Origin: Epiperipatus broadwayi
Lineage: Eukaryota > Onychophora > Udeonychophora > Euonychophora > Peripatidae
Length of the DNA: 64,000 bases
Direction: 5' to 3'
Assembly (NCBI GenBank): GCA_028023455.1
Contig: JAQFVV010012400.1
Location: 17,229,490-17,293,489, forward strand
The notes below the pieces were generated by a model, which made no database searches, was not told the DNA's origin, and saw only the letters and a program-made list of their open reading frames with translations. This document shows positions 23,934-34,542 of the stretch, one piece after another (within the stretch, counting starts at the first letter, position 1; each line of letters opens with the position of its first letter). The position numbers were made by a program, and so were the translations under genes.

Positions 23934-24671
23934 TCACGCTTTACTACTTGGCCTAAGGTCTCTTAGCCATGCTTGGTTTCCTTTCCTGAATTTATATTGC
24001 CGGTTTCGATTCTTGCGATGCTGAGCCGTACATCTTAATTTTTCCCTTGCCTTCTTTTCTTGCTCCGTCATGTTCTGGACTTGGAGACAGATTTTCAAGC
24101 TATCTAGGTGGTGTCTAGGGTTCCCACCCAGTTCTTCTCTAAAACATTTTATGTTGCTAATCTTTGCCACAGGAGTTATAGTATTGATTACTGTCGCAGT
24201 AAAGATTTCACTGCCTTGTTGCACCTGGATTTGGTTCAACAGCTGTTGATCATTTGTTTTTTTACTCTCCTCATTCATTTGTCCAGAGAAATCTGACTGG
24301 TGAGTGGCTTCGCCTGTTTCATAATCACTCGAGGATTTCATATCAGTGTCGTCTTGTTTTTGAGTATCATCTTCTGGTGATGCTTCTGTAGCAATACTCT
24401 GTTCTTGATGGAGTTCCATATGTGCCTCCAAATGGTTCAATCTTTGTGATGTAATTTTCATAACTTCTTGGAACATGGTCATCATCAATTTGTTTTCATC
24501 TCTCATTTCTTTGATGAGATCTTCCAAATTGTATTTTTGGTCACTATGAGTACATGTTGCCGTATTTGGAAGGTTGAGCACTACCTCCTCATCACTGTCA
24601 TAATCTTCATCTTTCTTCTGTTGTTCCATTTTTTGCCTAATATTGGCTATTTTGTTATATAACAATCCCAC
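23934..24671 (-). CDS. Chimeric Gag / integrase-tail protein of element B
   Basis: This is a 245-codon frame. Residues 1-~165 are polar and acidic with short helical segments (QKMEQQKKDEDYDSDEE; DLIKEMRDENKLMMTMFQEV) and many Asp/Ser, like the N-terminus of Gypsy Gag. Residues ~170-200 (KISNIKCFREELGGNPRHHL) resemble the start of a Gag capsid domain. Around residue 203 it changes to a basic segment, AREKLRCTAQHRKNRNRQ then YKFRKGNQAWLRDLRPSSKA, which has the Y/F-K-x-G-D/N-x-V/A-W-L layout seen just before the GPY/F module in Gypsy integrase tails. After the TGA the same frame continues NVKKFFPIYKGPHML (to about 23890), a GPY/F-like motif. An internal deletion thus fused gag to the end of pol and removed all enzymes. 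I infer structural use only. Confidence 0.65.
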   Translation of the reverse strand: MGLLYNKIANIRQKMEQQKKDEDYDSDEEVVLNLPNTATCTHSDQKYNLEDLIKEMRDENKLMMTMFQEVMKITSQRLNHLEAHMELHQEQSIATEASPEDDTQKQDDTDMKSSSDYETGEATHQSDFSGQMNEESKKTNDQQLLNQIQVQQGSEIFTATVINTITPVAKISNIKCFREELGGNPRHHLDSLKICLQVQNMTEQEKKAREKLRCTAQHRKNRNRQYKFRKGNQAWLRDLRPSSKA

Positions 24672-25289
24672 CTTATTTGTAAAACGTATTTTAATCTTTT
24701 TATAAACAATCTAGATAAGTATATTATATCACGTGTCTAGGAGCTATATCCTTCTGTATATCAAAAATTTTTTTTACTTCTTTTTAAAATAAGTCAGTAT
24801 TGTAAGTTCTTTATTTTATATAACTATCTGTTTTATTTGTATGCTTTCAGAAATTAACTTTGCCTACCTCACGAGGTCCTATCTTAAACCTATGCCTATA
24901 TGTATCTGTTTGTACATGGCAAAAAAAAAAAAATCCTGCCGTGTCTGTTTTTAATATTTATACTACATATTATTCTCCTCACTTTATTTATTTCTATATT
25001 TCATTTAAATGTCACTGCTATTTTGTCACAATATCATTAAAATAATACACTTACAGCTTGACCTGGCTTTCTCTGACACCTGAAACAACTAAAAAATGCA
25101 TTTACATTAATATACAAGTATATATATATATATCAAAAGGAATATGTGAGCAAAATATACATAAGTCATGTTTAAAAATTATTTTGGCTCACTAAGCATA
25201 CATTTTTATTTTGATCATCTACCTCCTATGGTTTGTTTATTTGTAATCCGATATGAGAGATTGCACTTGCCGACAAATTTATTTGATAA
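24672..25289 (-). other. Leader of the element B ORF
   Basis: About 620 bp upstream (minus strand) of the chimeric ORF. AT-rich, with an A12 run at 24921. No other frame convinces; the 24860-25045 frame on the plus strand has no family features. Confidence 0.4.
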
Positions 25290-25297
25290 GGGCGCCA
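25290..25297 (-). promoter_or_regulatory. Second TGGCGCCC motif inside element B
   Basis: On the minus strand TGGCGCCC occurs here, at the distance from gag (about 620 bp) typical of a primer-binding site. It is not next to the element B LTR, which has its own degraded site 2.2 kb further upstream. It may mark the edge of another LTR remnant inside element B, or be chance. Confidence 0.35.
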
Positions 25298-25479
25298 GTC
25301 GACAAGACAATGGCCATATCAAATATACACATTAATGGATAATGATCCAAGCACACATTGATAAGGATTATAAAGTTTAAATGCGATTAAAATTTATTTT
25401 GAGTTTCACTTCACTTTCAAAAAAAAAATCTCTGCATGAATAAGTAAATGCTATTTTAAATGACAATATTAATTAAGTC

Positions 25480-25735
25480 TAAGACGTATACAACTCAGTA
25501 AAGTAACATGTCTGACCTGGGTTCGAAACCACGCTACCGTTTTGGTCATGACACACAAAAAAAAATCAATTTAAACAGCCTAAAGTATGATTAACAAAAC
25601 AAAATATACACACAAAAAAAAATAAAAATTAAAGTAAAATCCCATGATAACCGCCACTCCGAATTATGAACCTGGGATCGAAACCAACTACCATTTTGGT
25701 CACAACCCAAAATAGATTAACAATTATCAAGCAAT
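25480..25735 (+). repeat. Two tRNA-like repeat units
   Basis: CCTGGGTTCGAAACCACG then CTACCGTTTTGGTCATGACAC (starting 25518) recurs as CCTGGGATCGAAACCAAC then TACCATTTTGGTCACAAC (starting 25671), about 153 bp apart. Both contain a B-box-like GGTTCGAAACC/GGATCGAAACC, and the first is followed by an A-rich tail. They resemble the 3' half of a tRNA-derived SINE. No A box of good quality is seen. Confidence 0.5.
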
Positions 25736-26087
25736 TTTACAGAATCACGCATTGAGATCAAAAACTGTTTAAAAAACATTTATATAAAAACGGGTTTTAC
25801 CGAACTATAACGAAATGTATACCATATACACCCATATATATGAATATGTACATCATTAAATAAGCATATATATGACTACATATAAATATACAAACAGATA
25901 TACCTATACAAATATTTTTTTCATTATCATGTACATGATTTTATTAGAAAGATTTGTCATATTGCAGACCGCATACTCCTATTATTTCAGGCTAGTAAAC
26001 GCTGGTCGCAACTATGACAAGGAAGCAATGATTGCAGACATAGACCTATTATTTCAGGCTACTCAGCAATTGAGAACTCTAAAGTGT

Positions 26088-26205
26088 AAGGGGTCTTCAC
26101 CTAACGGTTACTAAGGGGGTCTTCACCAAAAACGGTTACTAAAAAACAAGGGCTTCACCTAACGGTTACTCAAAGGGTCTTCACCTAACGGTTACTCAAT
26201 AAATG
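26088..26205 (+). repeat. Short tandem repeat, unit ~26-33 bp, four copies
   Basis: The unit GGGTCTTCACCTAACGGTTACT occurs four times with spacers of A-rich sequence, one copy reading CACCAAAAACGG and one lacking GT before CTTCACC. The conserved core is CTTCACC(T)AACGGTTACT. It lies in the leader of element B. Confidence 0.9.
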
Positions 26206-26359
26206 ATTCAATAGCATAATCCGAATTGAGAAAAAAAATCTTAACTAAAGGTGGCTGACATATATGTTATACAGAAAATATATCTTATATATATATATTT
26301 ATTAAAACGAACATACACATTTACTATTTCACAAGTTGAAAATCAAATTTGATATTTTA

Positions 26360-27500
26360 TTAACAAAACTTATATTTATCTATGTTTGCGAGGAAACGTA
26401 ACTGCAAAATATTTAAAAGTGAAAAAAAAAGTTTGCATGATTAAAATTATTCATTATATATAAAAACGAAATGCAGAGAAAGTGAAAAAAAATATTTGCT
26501 GACACCGTACATTGACACATGTTAATTTGAACTTATCAAACTTTTTGATCTTAGAAAAAATTTCTATTAACGGAAAAAATGTTACCTATTAGATCTTTAC
26601 AAAAATTTAAACAAACTGAAAAACATTTTATTATCTATTTGTACTTTTTACTAAAATATTAACACTGCCAAATATATGTTATATTTCGAAAAACATTATT
26701 ACATCAAAACTTCTCATCTTTAAGTAATACTAAATAACATAAAGTACGAAAGCTATTTTAAGGAGGGCGGGTGGGTATTTATTTGACACTTCCACCTCAT
26801 TGACACTATATACTTTATATGATCAAAAAAATATGGTGACTGGCCATGACAAAACTACTCATTAGGGGAAAAAAATTGCTTTAACTCTGAAATCTTCATT
26901 TTATAATCACACAAACAAAAAAAACTAACGGAGTGTTAACTTTTTAAATATAAAATATTCATTTTAGCAATTTATAACCTGGGAAAAAATTTTTTACCTT
27001 ATGGCACATTTAACTTTTTTTTAATTAATCCAACAAAAATGACATTTGGCTCACGTTAGGAAACAAAACTTGGAAAAATGATACATATATTTTTATATAA
27101 ATATATTAAACTAAAACTTCTCAGGGTATTAATTTTTTTTTTTAAAAAATGACATTCATCCATGGAGACAACTCGGAGAAAATTTTTACCTATTATCTAT
27201 TATTTCAACTCTCCTATTCCTATTCTTCCCAAAAAAATGAAATTCGGCCCAGTTGGTCGATAAAATGCAGGGAAAATTTTTTACACATATCTATTATCTT
27301 GTGTTATTTAAAAAAAAAACATTATATATATGCGTACAAATCCGGGGAAAAAAAATTCTACATATATATTATTCATTAATTTAAAACAGAAGAAAGAAAA
27401 AACATTATACACACATAACAAATGTTATACAGGAAATTGCAGGGTATGAAAAATTTCGAATAGCGACACGATGGGCGTCCAAAATGCGGGCAAAAAAAAT
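26360..27500. repeat. Degenerate tandem repeats in element B leader
   Basis: Blocks of the form G(G)GGAAAAAATTTTTTAC followed by CTATTATCTATTATT-like sequence recur every ~60-110 bp, e.g. near 26570, 26860, 26985, 27178, 27270, 27345 and 27490. Sequence between blocks is variable. The plus-strand frame 27149-27379 passes through several blocks and is taken to be chance. Confidence 0.55.
27467..27481 (-). promoter_or_regulatory. Primer-binding-like site of element B
   Basis: On the minus strand TGGACGCCCATCGTG lies 24 bases after the end of the 5' LTR. It resembles the common TGGCGCCCATCGTGGGGC type with one inserted A. The offset from the LTR end is larger than usual. Confidence 0.45.
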
Positions 27501-27504
27501 TTAC

Positions 27505-29604
27505 TGTGACAGTCAGATGATGTATGTTGGTTTAACCCAGTTCGAATACTAGGCGAAAGTACCTCGAGGCCACCCATATGTGAGATATTAAATCAAGAAT
27601 ACTATGACCTCTGCCCTATTTGCCTATTCTCGAGGCTAACTATGAACCAACAACATTATCTGAGACACGCATAAATTATTTTCTCATCCGGCCCAACTTA
27701 GCATCAGGGTAGAGACATGGATGGGAACACCTACAGAGCTAAATAGTTAAATGTGCATAAAAGTACTATGAAAAATGTGTTTTGCATGCCTGGATCATTG
27801 GAAAAGTAAAATAAAGCATTAAAATAAAATTAGAAAACTCAAGCTTTTTAGTTAAATAATATATTTAATTAATGACTTTAAAATATTAATAATGTTTTAA
27901 TGGCCTCCGCTATTCCCCTGAATTAATGAAAAACTAATTAGACAATAAAAACAGATTAAACGATATAATATTTTTGCGGTCTAAGTCTTTTCTTCCCAAT
28001 TTTAATAAAATTGTCAACTCGAATCTCCTCGATAAAGCACAATAAAAAAAATCTTTCGCAAAGCATTTTCTAATTGCTTTGCGCTAAAAACAGTTTAAAA
28101 TTATTTAAGACGTATATAGCTAAATCAGATATACGTAATAAGCTAATGGTGGACAAAAGAGGCGTTATCGAGGAGATCAAGTTGGCAAACAAAGGAAACT
28201 TACTCGTATTGAATTTAGAAACATAAATGAAATTGGAAAGAGATTTTAAATGAAAAATTAACTTTTAAACTTAACCGCAATGGAATACAAAATATTTATA
28301 CATGTTAGTAATGAAGAATAGCGAAGGAAAAAGGGTTAAATATATAGATAGATGATCACACAATATATATATCTAAGACTAGTCTAATAAAAATGGTTAC
28401 ATAACAAATATAATTAAATACAACATTTCAGAAATATAATTCAATGAAGCAATTAAGAAAGGTATGAACAAAAAAGGGTAGAAAGTAAATAGTTCAATGG
28501 AGGAGAGATACGATTACCATCCTGGCTCCTTGGTCATGTTCTGTCGATGTGCGTGGCTTGATCCGTCCATCGATAGGTATTTGCCCGGACAAGGAAAGTG
28601 GAAATACGTAGCATGCTTTTACGAAAAGTCCTACAGACATGGCACAGAGTTCAGATTAATATTGGGTGGATACTACAGCATTTTGATGGTGTTTAGGACC
28701 TCGGCGGCAGGCAAAGCTTTGCCTAACCACCTAGCATGGTAGAATCCATCAAATTCATATGACTTTTAGCTTGTAGCATGTTCAAACTTCTCCGTGATTT
28801 TGAAGATGACAGTTGAATAACTTTTTGGAGCAAAATGGAAATGAGAAGCAAAATCTGGGAGGTTCAAAGCACAGGAAAAATCTGAAAGAATTCTCTACAG
28901 AGAAATCTCAGCAAGCAAAAGCAAAATCTGACAAAAGCAAGCACAAGAAAAAGCCTCCAGAGAAATCTGAATGAAATCTCCAAAGGGAAATCTGAATGCA
29001 ATCTCCAAAAGGAAAATCTGAAAAGCCCAAGTCTTTTGTTCTCTCTCCTATTTATACCTTTTTTGTAAGCTACCTTCTATTGTTTTGCATATGATCTTAG
29101 ATCTTGATAAGCCCCCCCCCATGCTCCTTTGTTTCAAGGTAACATTTTCTAAAAATAACTTTTACTTTTTTATTCTAAATTTCTTTCTTTAAACTTTGAA
29201 TTTTTATTAATTAAAAAAAAAAGAGAAGGCCATCTTTAATTTGCCTTGAATGGGCTAATTAATTACAAACATACATTCTTTTAGAAAATGTTGGTGGGCT
29301 TATCTCAAAATAACAATCATATGCCATATTTTAACAAGATTTTAAAAAGAAAAATATATTATTTCTTTTAATAAAATAAGCATTTTATTTCAGCAGAATT
29401 TTGCATTAACTCATATATATACGCTTGACGTATATATATGTTTGACTAATAGGTTTTACAAGTAATTTTTATTAACAGAAATTTAATCTTGAATGGAATT
29501 TATTTAAAACGAAATATTTAAATGCAAATACAAATTTAATAAACATAATTAATTTTAGCTTTAATGCAAAACTTTGCTGATATTGGACTATAAACTATAA
29601 TTCA
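27505..29604 (-). mobile_element. Element B 5' LTR
   Basis: Direct repeat of 21397-23493 over ~2.1 kb. Both copies share AGATACGATTACCATCCTGG, the C8-C10 run near 29110, and the minus-strand TATA-like box. The level of difference (a few per cent by eye) implies an old but not ancient insertion. Confidence 0.85.
29044..29056 (-). promoter_or_regulatory. TATA-like box, element B 5' LTR
   Basis: Minus-strand TATAAATAGGAGA, identical to the box in the 3' LTR, oriented towards the internal ORF. Confidence 0.6.
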
Positions 29605-31160
29605 GTTAAATTTGATATTCAGCAAACTAATAAATAACTACTAATTATATGTCTGGAATGATTATGAAACTTAACTTATAAATGAAATGATAAGTAAATT
29701 ATGATGTAGATGACTCAATGGATGATAGAAAGGTGATAATTAGATAGTGGAATGAAATGAGTCTAAGAATGAAGAGAAAAGACTGAAGTTGTATGGAAAT
29801 AATGACTGATTAAGATGATGATAGACTAAGAGTTAATGAATAATTAAGATGATAAAAGAATAAAAGTTAATGTATGATTGATCAATTATGATAATGAATT
29901 AATGTCAAATGAGAATGAAGAACTAAAAGAACGATCAAGATGAAATTGAAGAACAATGTTAATGATGGAGACTGAAATCCTAAACTATAAACTAATATGG
30001 TATTAAATGGTAAAAAGATAAGCTAAATAAAAATAGGGACTTCAAGCTTGACACAACCAGAATATTATCATGAAGTTAAAACAAACTATACTTTTTTACA
30101 ACCAAAGAAGTAATTTACATCTTAAAGTTTGGTTGACTTTCATAAAACAGCGAAAGTAATTTATTTCAAGTCCAACTATAATAATTAACTAGATATAAAA
30201 TTTATTACAAATTCAAATTCTATTTTGAAACTTAATAATTAATTCCTCTCAGGGTTAAAACACTCAAAATCATTATACAAACCATGTTTGGGTCAGTAAG
30301 AGGGATTTTACCACTACCCAAACATAATGCACATAACAGCTTTCAATATAAACTCAAATTAAGAACTATATTTAGCAGTTCTAAAGAAACTTTATAACTA
30401 ATATAAACTTTAAAATGTATGACTGGGAATGACTTTTAATAATTAAAAAAAAAAAACTTACCAAATTCCTTTTCTTAAATAATTATAAACCATGTGATCA
30501 AGATCAGTGAATGATAGCTCTGTATTTAACTAAATCAATCAAATCAATATTATATTTATCTTTTAATCTATTACTTAAAATAATCTGTACTATAAGTAAT
30601 TAACATTTTGATTATTGTGTGATAATGCATTAGATGTACCAATAAATTACAAGACTTACCAAAATTATTATGATATAGCATAATATAGTTAATAGTACTA
30701 TATTGGTCGATGATGATTTCAATTTATAATCTTCTGATAGGTCGATAGCAATAACAATAATAGTGTATATATGTGATAATTAGCAATAAGATTACAGGCA
30801 ACTAAATAAATTTTTAAATACAACAAACTTTATTTACAATATTTACAAATTTTTAATTTAAAGACATGGCATGAAATAAAACTAATATATTAAAAGAACT
30901 TATGGATGGAAAAATACCTGGTATCCCATTGACTATATATTCAGCAAATGATACAATCTGCTTATAAAATGAAATTTAAAATATCATTTATTACTCTTTA
31001 GCCTATTTTAAAGGATAAGATAATGAAACTTATTTAAGCTGACTAGTACTTAAATTACAACTAACAGTATATTTAGAACTTTAGGATATGCACAAAGTTT
31101 AAATTTAGAATTCAAAGAAACACTTAAAGCATTGCATTCTCCTAAAGCCCTTTCTTTTAT
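29605..31160. other. Unassigned AT-rich region; GATGA/AATGA-rich at 29640-30000
   Basis: The first ~350 bp are strongly biased to purine-rich words such as GATGA, AATGA and TTAATGA on the plus strand, like an eroded simple repeat. The rest has no gene, terminal repeat or tRNA-like box that I can see. Confidence 0.4.
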
Positions 31161-31192
31161 CAGAATATGATAAGGGCAATTATCATATTCTG
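31161..31192. repeat. Perfect 13-bp hairpin
   Basis: CAGAATATGATAA and its exact reverse complement TTATCATATTCTG flank a 6-base loop (GGGCAA). It is isolated in non-coding DNA. Confidence 0.85.
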
Positions 31193-31822
31193 CACAATCA
31201 ATAACTTATTCAAATTTGAAATGAATAGGTTCGGTGCATTAAAGTAAGAATAAACATCAAAAGTCAAATACACATAGATCTCACTTGTAACGATATATAA
31301 ATATGTCGTTACATTAATTTAAAATAAAAACTTAAAAGTTCGCAAATAAAAGTAAAAAAACTAAACGCTAAAATTAAAATGTTTGTTAAACGTATATACA
31401 TTCGCACAGATGCCAAACTTTAAAAATATTTTTTTTTAAAAAAACAAATAAATAAGAATTTGAACGTACTTTTTTATAAAAAAAAAAAAAGTATAAGATT
31501 GAAAAATAAAAACAGGTATTAATTAATTCCTGTAATCTGTAAATGGAAATGATTGTTTATTAATTATCCAAAAGCTGTCTAATTAAAAAGTCAGTGAATA
31601 AAATAGATAAGAAAAAAAGAGAAATTAGCTTGACCAATGGAAGCACCAAGCCTCAGCCTGGACCCGAACGAAAATTTGGATTAGTGACGTCTTTGTTCAT
31701 TCAATCTGGAGATTTACTATAAAAAGAGAAATATTGAGTTCCAGCATTGTGTGTTTGAGAATTGTGGTAGGACGCACATACCACACTCTCTATTTAAAAG
31801 AAAAATGAAAAGACTGTGATAC
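31193..31822. other. AT-rich flank, CpG-containing near 31650-31710
   Basis: Mostly A/T runs. The last ~170 bp contain CpG-bearing sequence (GACCCGAACG, TGACGTC) unlike the surroundings. No gene identified. Confidence 0.35.
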
Positions 31823-31911
31823 CTTGAACCAGCTATTGCCATCTCCAGGACATTATCTTCCAATGGAGGCGTCGCGGGAATTAAAAGCAGAAACCTGGAC
31901 TCTTCTACCAT
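31823..31911 (-). CDS. Candidate host exon (weak)
   Basis: On the minus strand an ATG opens a frame reading MVEESRFLLLIPATPPLEDN and VLEMAIAGSR. The exon could end at AAG|GTATCA, a possible splice donor, after 89 bases. The segment is less AT-rich than its surroundings, and the hydrophobic/proline pattern is not of the low-complexity kind seen in chance frames here. The frame can run on to 31717 without splicing. I do not recognise the protein and see no second exon, so this is only a hint of a host gene on the minus strand. Confidence 0.2.
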
Positions 31912-33159
31912 AAGCTATATGAAATGAACAATTATTAAAATCAATTACGAACTTTCGTCAAGTTTTACAAATTAATAAACAAGCCAACTTAAATGTTAAA
32001 ACGGACTCTTATCTGACTTTTGTAAGTTTTTAAATCAAATTAATAATGTTTAATTTTATATGTTTTCCGATTGATAAAAATCATTTTCATTTTTTTTCCT
32101 TTCTTATTGTATAAATTGTTTATTGTTTAAATTTTAATTGATGAAATTTAAGGTTGGGTATAGACGTTGCATAGATTCGTTAGCGGTTGATAATGTTGTG
32201 GTTTTCACATTCGATTAGAATATATGTCAACGATATCACTGCAAGCATCTTACGATGAATGCTAATGGGATTTGTATATTCCCTATGCAAGTGACGTTTA
32301 TTGATGATTTTGTATTTTGATCGGTTGTGTTTAATTTGGAATGTTTTTGACCGTGGAATCTGTGCAGCTGATCTGTACTCAACATTTTAAAACAAATTTT
32401 ATAAAATGCATTTGTGCGAACGTATCTAAATGTTAAATTTAAGTCGGGCGTGAATGGCTATATAGATTTGTAAAGTTATATTAGGGGAGGATAATCTTAG
32501 GTTATTTGTGTCGTTGTTGAATTGGGTCAATGGATTGGATATATTTGTGTAATTAGTAGATGTAGTATAAGTTTCGCTACGTGCAGAATCGCTGAATACA
32601 CCGCACCAACCCTTTGCCTATGGATGGGATTGTAAGTCGGCAAAAAGGATCGCGGTCCCTTCCTATGGAGTTTTTATTTTATTGTTCTTCTTGCTATACA
32701 GACGTCATATTCCTGTATTGGACAAGAGTCAATGTTTTCTCTAACTATACTGTTCAGATTTCCATTCCTGACAGTATAGTATATTTGTGCTGTTGTATTT
32801 TCATGCTACATTGAATACATAAATGTATCAGATGGATTGATGCCAGTTTGACTGCGAATTTTAGCCTAAGGTTAAATAGGGATAGAATGTTTTATTTTCA
32901 AATGCAAATCTATGTAGTCTATTCATACTTGACCATCTAAATAAAATATTAAACTCATTGAAATTTATGTAAATGTACAATTAAAGAGTAATATAAAAAT
33001 CTAAAAATGTTAAACCTATTCCTTGAATTTAGAATGATTTTATATGTGCGTAAATAAATATTTTTATGTGTTAATTTCTGGCAGTGGCTTTTATTTATTT
33101 ATATTTAAGATATAAATTAAGATATAGATTTTTATCTCTGCATCTCCACTGAGCTAGTG
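31912..33159. other. Region with raised CpG content, no gene identified
   Basis: Between about 32150 and 32660 CpG dinucleotides (ACGTTG, TCGTTAGCGG, GGGCGTGAATGG, GGATCGCGG) are clearly more frequent than in the neighbouring spacer. A strong splice-donor-like GATT|GTAAGT lies at 32629-32634 after an ATG at 32614. It could be a promoter or first exon of a host gene, or an unrecognised transposon. The 66-codon frame at 32614 has no family features. Confidence 0.3.
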
Positions 33160-33285
33160 ACTTGGGCTAACGATCGGAATATTTAAATAAAGTGGAATCT
33201 TAACAGTGCGTATCTGCCTACTCTATAAATTTTTCTAGGTTCAAATGCCTAGATGGCGCCCTGGTAGTTGCAGATATTGTTTTTG
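33160..33285 (+). repeat. tRNA-like / primer-site-like segment
   Basis: GACTTGGGCTAACGATCGG resembles an A-box region, and AGGTTCAAATGCC lies ~75 bp later like a B box. Directly after it comes TAGATGGCGCCCTGG, containing TGGCGCCC as in the Gypsy primer sites of this window. It is either a SINE remnant or the inner edge of an old LTR. Sequence alone does not decide. Confidence 0.35.
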
Positions 33286-34383
33286 CGGTTAGATTCGATC
33301 TTCACTTGCATTTCGATTACCTATGTCCACAACTTAATTATTGAATACTTCTGATCTTACCAATCTATTGTCAAATCATTATTTTATGAAGATGAATCCA
33401 CACTGCCAATGTGCATCTCTTGCTTTTACATCTAACAATTCTACCATTATTAATAATCTTAGTTTGATCTGTCTATAATTGATAATGATCCTATAACATC
33501 ATAAACACTATTATAATTAGGCCAACACTATAGCTAGATTAGTGTTCCCGAATCTAACATTATTTTGACATTGCCATATGGTTTTGAACTATACTTCACC
33601 ATACACAGTGGAAAAACTAACTCTATATCATTATGAGGGATTTAACCCTAAAAAGGGAGGCTCTATAAAACAACATTACAGTTGTATAATAATATGGCTA
33701 ATTCTACTACCTCTCTATGGGTATATATATGTGTGGGCTTTGGCTCATCATGAAAAAATAGAATTCAGACCATGGATATCATTTCTTTAGTTATTTATGC
33801 TAACAAGCATTAATTACTACTTAGCCTCTACCAATCTTTCCTCTCATGGAATCAGCAATAGGTGATTTTTTATCATCCCATGCTCAATATTAATATTAAC
33901 ACTTAAATAGAACACTTTTGTTATTGGTCCAGCGAAGTAAAACTCTGAAACTTTTAATTGGTCAAGTAACAAACTTTTTGATACAAATATTTTCATCTTT
34001 TAATGTATATTAATTTTAGTTTCGTTTTCAAAAAGTATATTAATTATTTGTAATGTTAAGAAAGTAAACGAAAGTTATTTCAAAAATATATTTTTATTTG
34101 TATTTTATAGAAATATTCAAAAGCGGAAAAATCAAAGAAAACATTATGAGTGAATTAGAAGCATTATAAATGTCATTTAGATCCCTCCCAGATTTCACGT
34201 TACGAATTTTTTAAGAATTTTTTAGGAAAAATCTTAACGTCTTTCTCAAAATAATTATACTTTCAGCATATTATTAAAACAATACACCAAAAATACATTA
34301 TAATGCCAGAAAAATATTCTAAAACATTAATCTTTGTTTGAAAATCAAATAAACAGCTTGGAGCAATCTAACCTCTTGACAAG
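33286..34383. other. Unassigned; paired ATTGG boxes near 33920
   Basis: No gene found. Two inverted CCAAT boxes (ATTGG at 33924 and 33958) lie 600-700 bp before two direct CCAAT boxes at 34613 and 34652, which is suggestive of regulatory DNA but unproven. The 33578-33790 frame has no family features. Confidence 0.3.
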
Positions 34384-34542
34384 ATGTCAAAAATGGCTGC
34401 TACAGCTGGTTTCTTTTTCAATTTACAATCGTGTAAAGTATACAATTTTTTAATAAAACCTTACTACTTTTGTAAAATAACTATATTTTTATTAGAAATA
34501 TTAGATTTTACGAAAATTATTTATAATATGTATGAAACATAA
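34384..34542 (+). CDS. Short candidate ORF with good start context (weak)
   Basis: ACAAGATGTCAAAAATGGCTGCTAC gives a start context with A at -3 (positions 34380-34403). The frame of 52 codons begins MSKMAATAGFFFNLQSC and could be cut by a donor at TCGT|GTAAAG (34431) into a first exon. The rest is AT-driven residues. CCAAT boxes flank the region. I recognise no family, and the call rests only on the start context. Confidence 0.15.
   Translation: MSKMAATAGFFFNLQSCKVYNFLIKPYYFCKITIFLLEILDFTKIIYNMYET

Larger units (their letters stand above)
21397..29604 (-). mobile_element. Element B: non-autonomous Gypsy-type LTR retrotransposon
   Basis: Two ~2.1-kb direct repeats (21397-23493 and 27505-29604) bound an internal region whose only long frame is on the minus strand, so the element is read right to left. 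In that orientation the LTRs begin TGAATTA-AGTTTATAG and end CTGTCACA or CTATCACA (TG...CA). Both LTRs have a minus-strand TATA-like box. A primer-binding-like site follows the right-hand LTR. The internal region holds a gag/integrase-tail chimeric ORF and no other enzyme domain. No clear target duplication is seen, because the left end abuts element A. Confidence 0.85.

Noticed and set aside
28497-28742. 81-codon plus frame in the element B 5' LTR
   Set aside because: It is antisense to the element, and the matching place in the other LTR has a broken frame on this strand.
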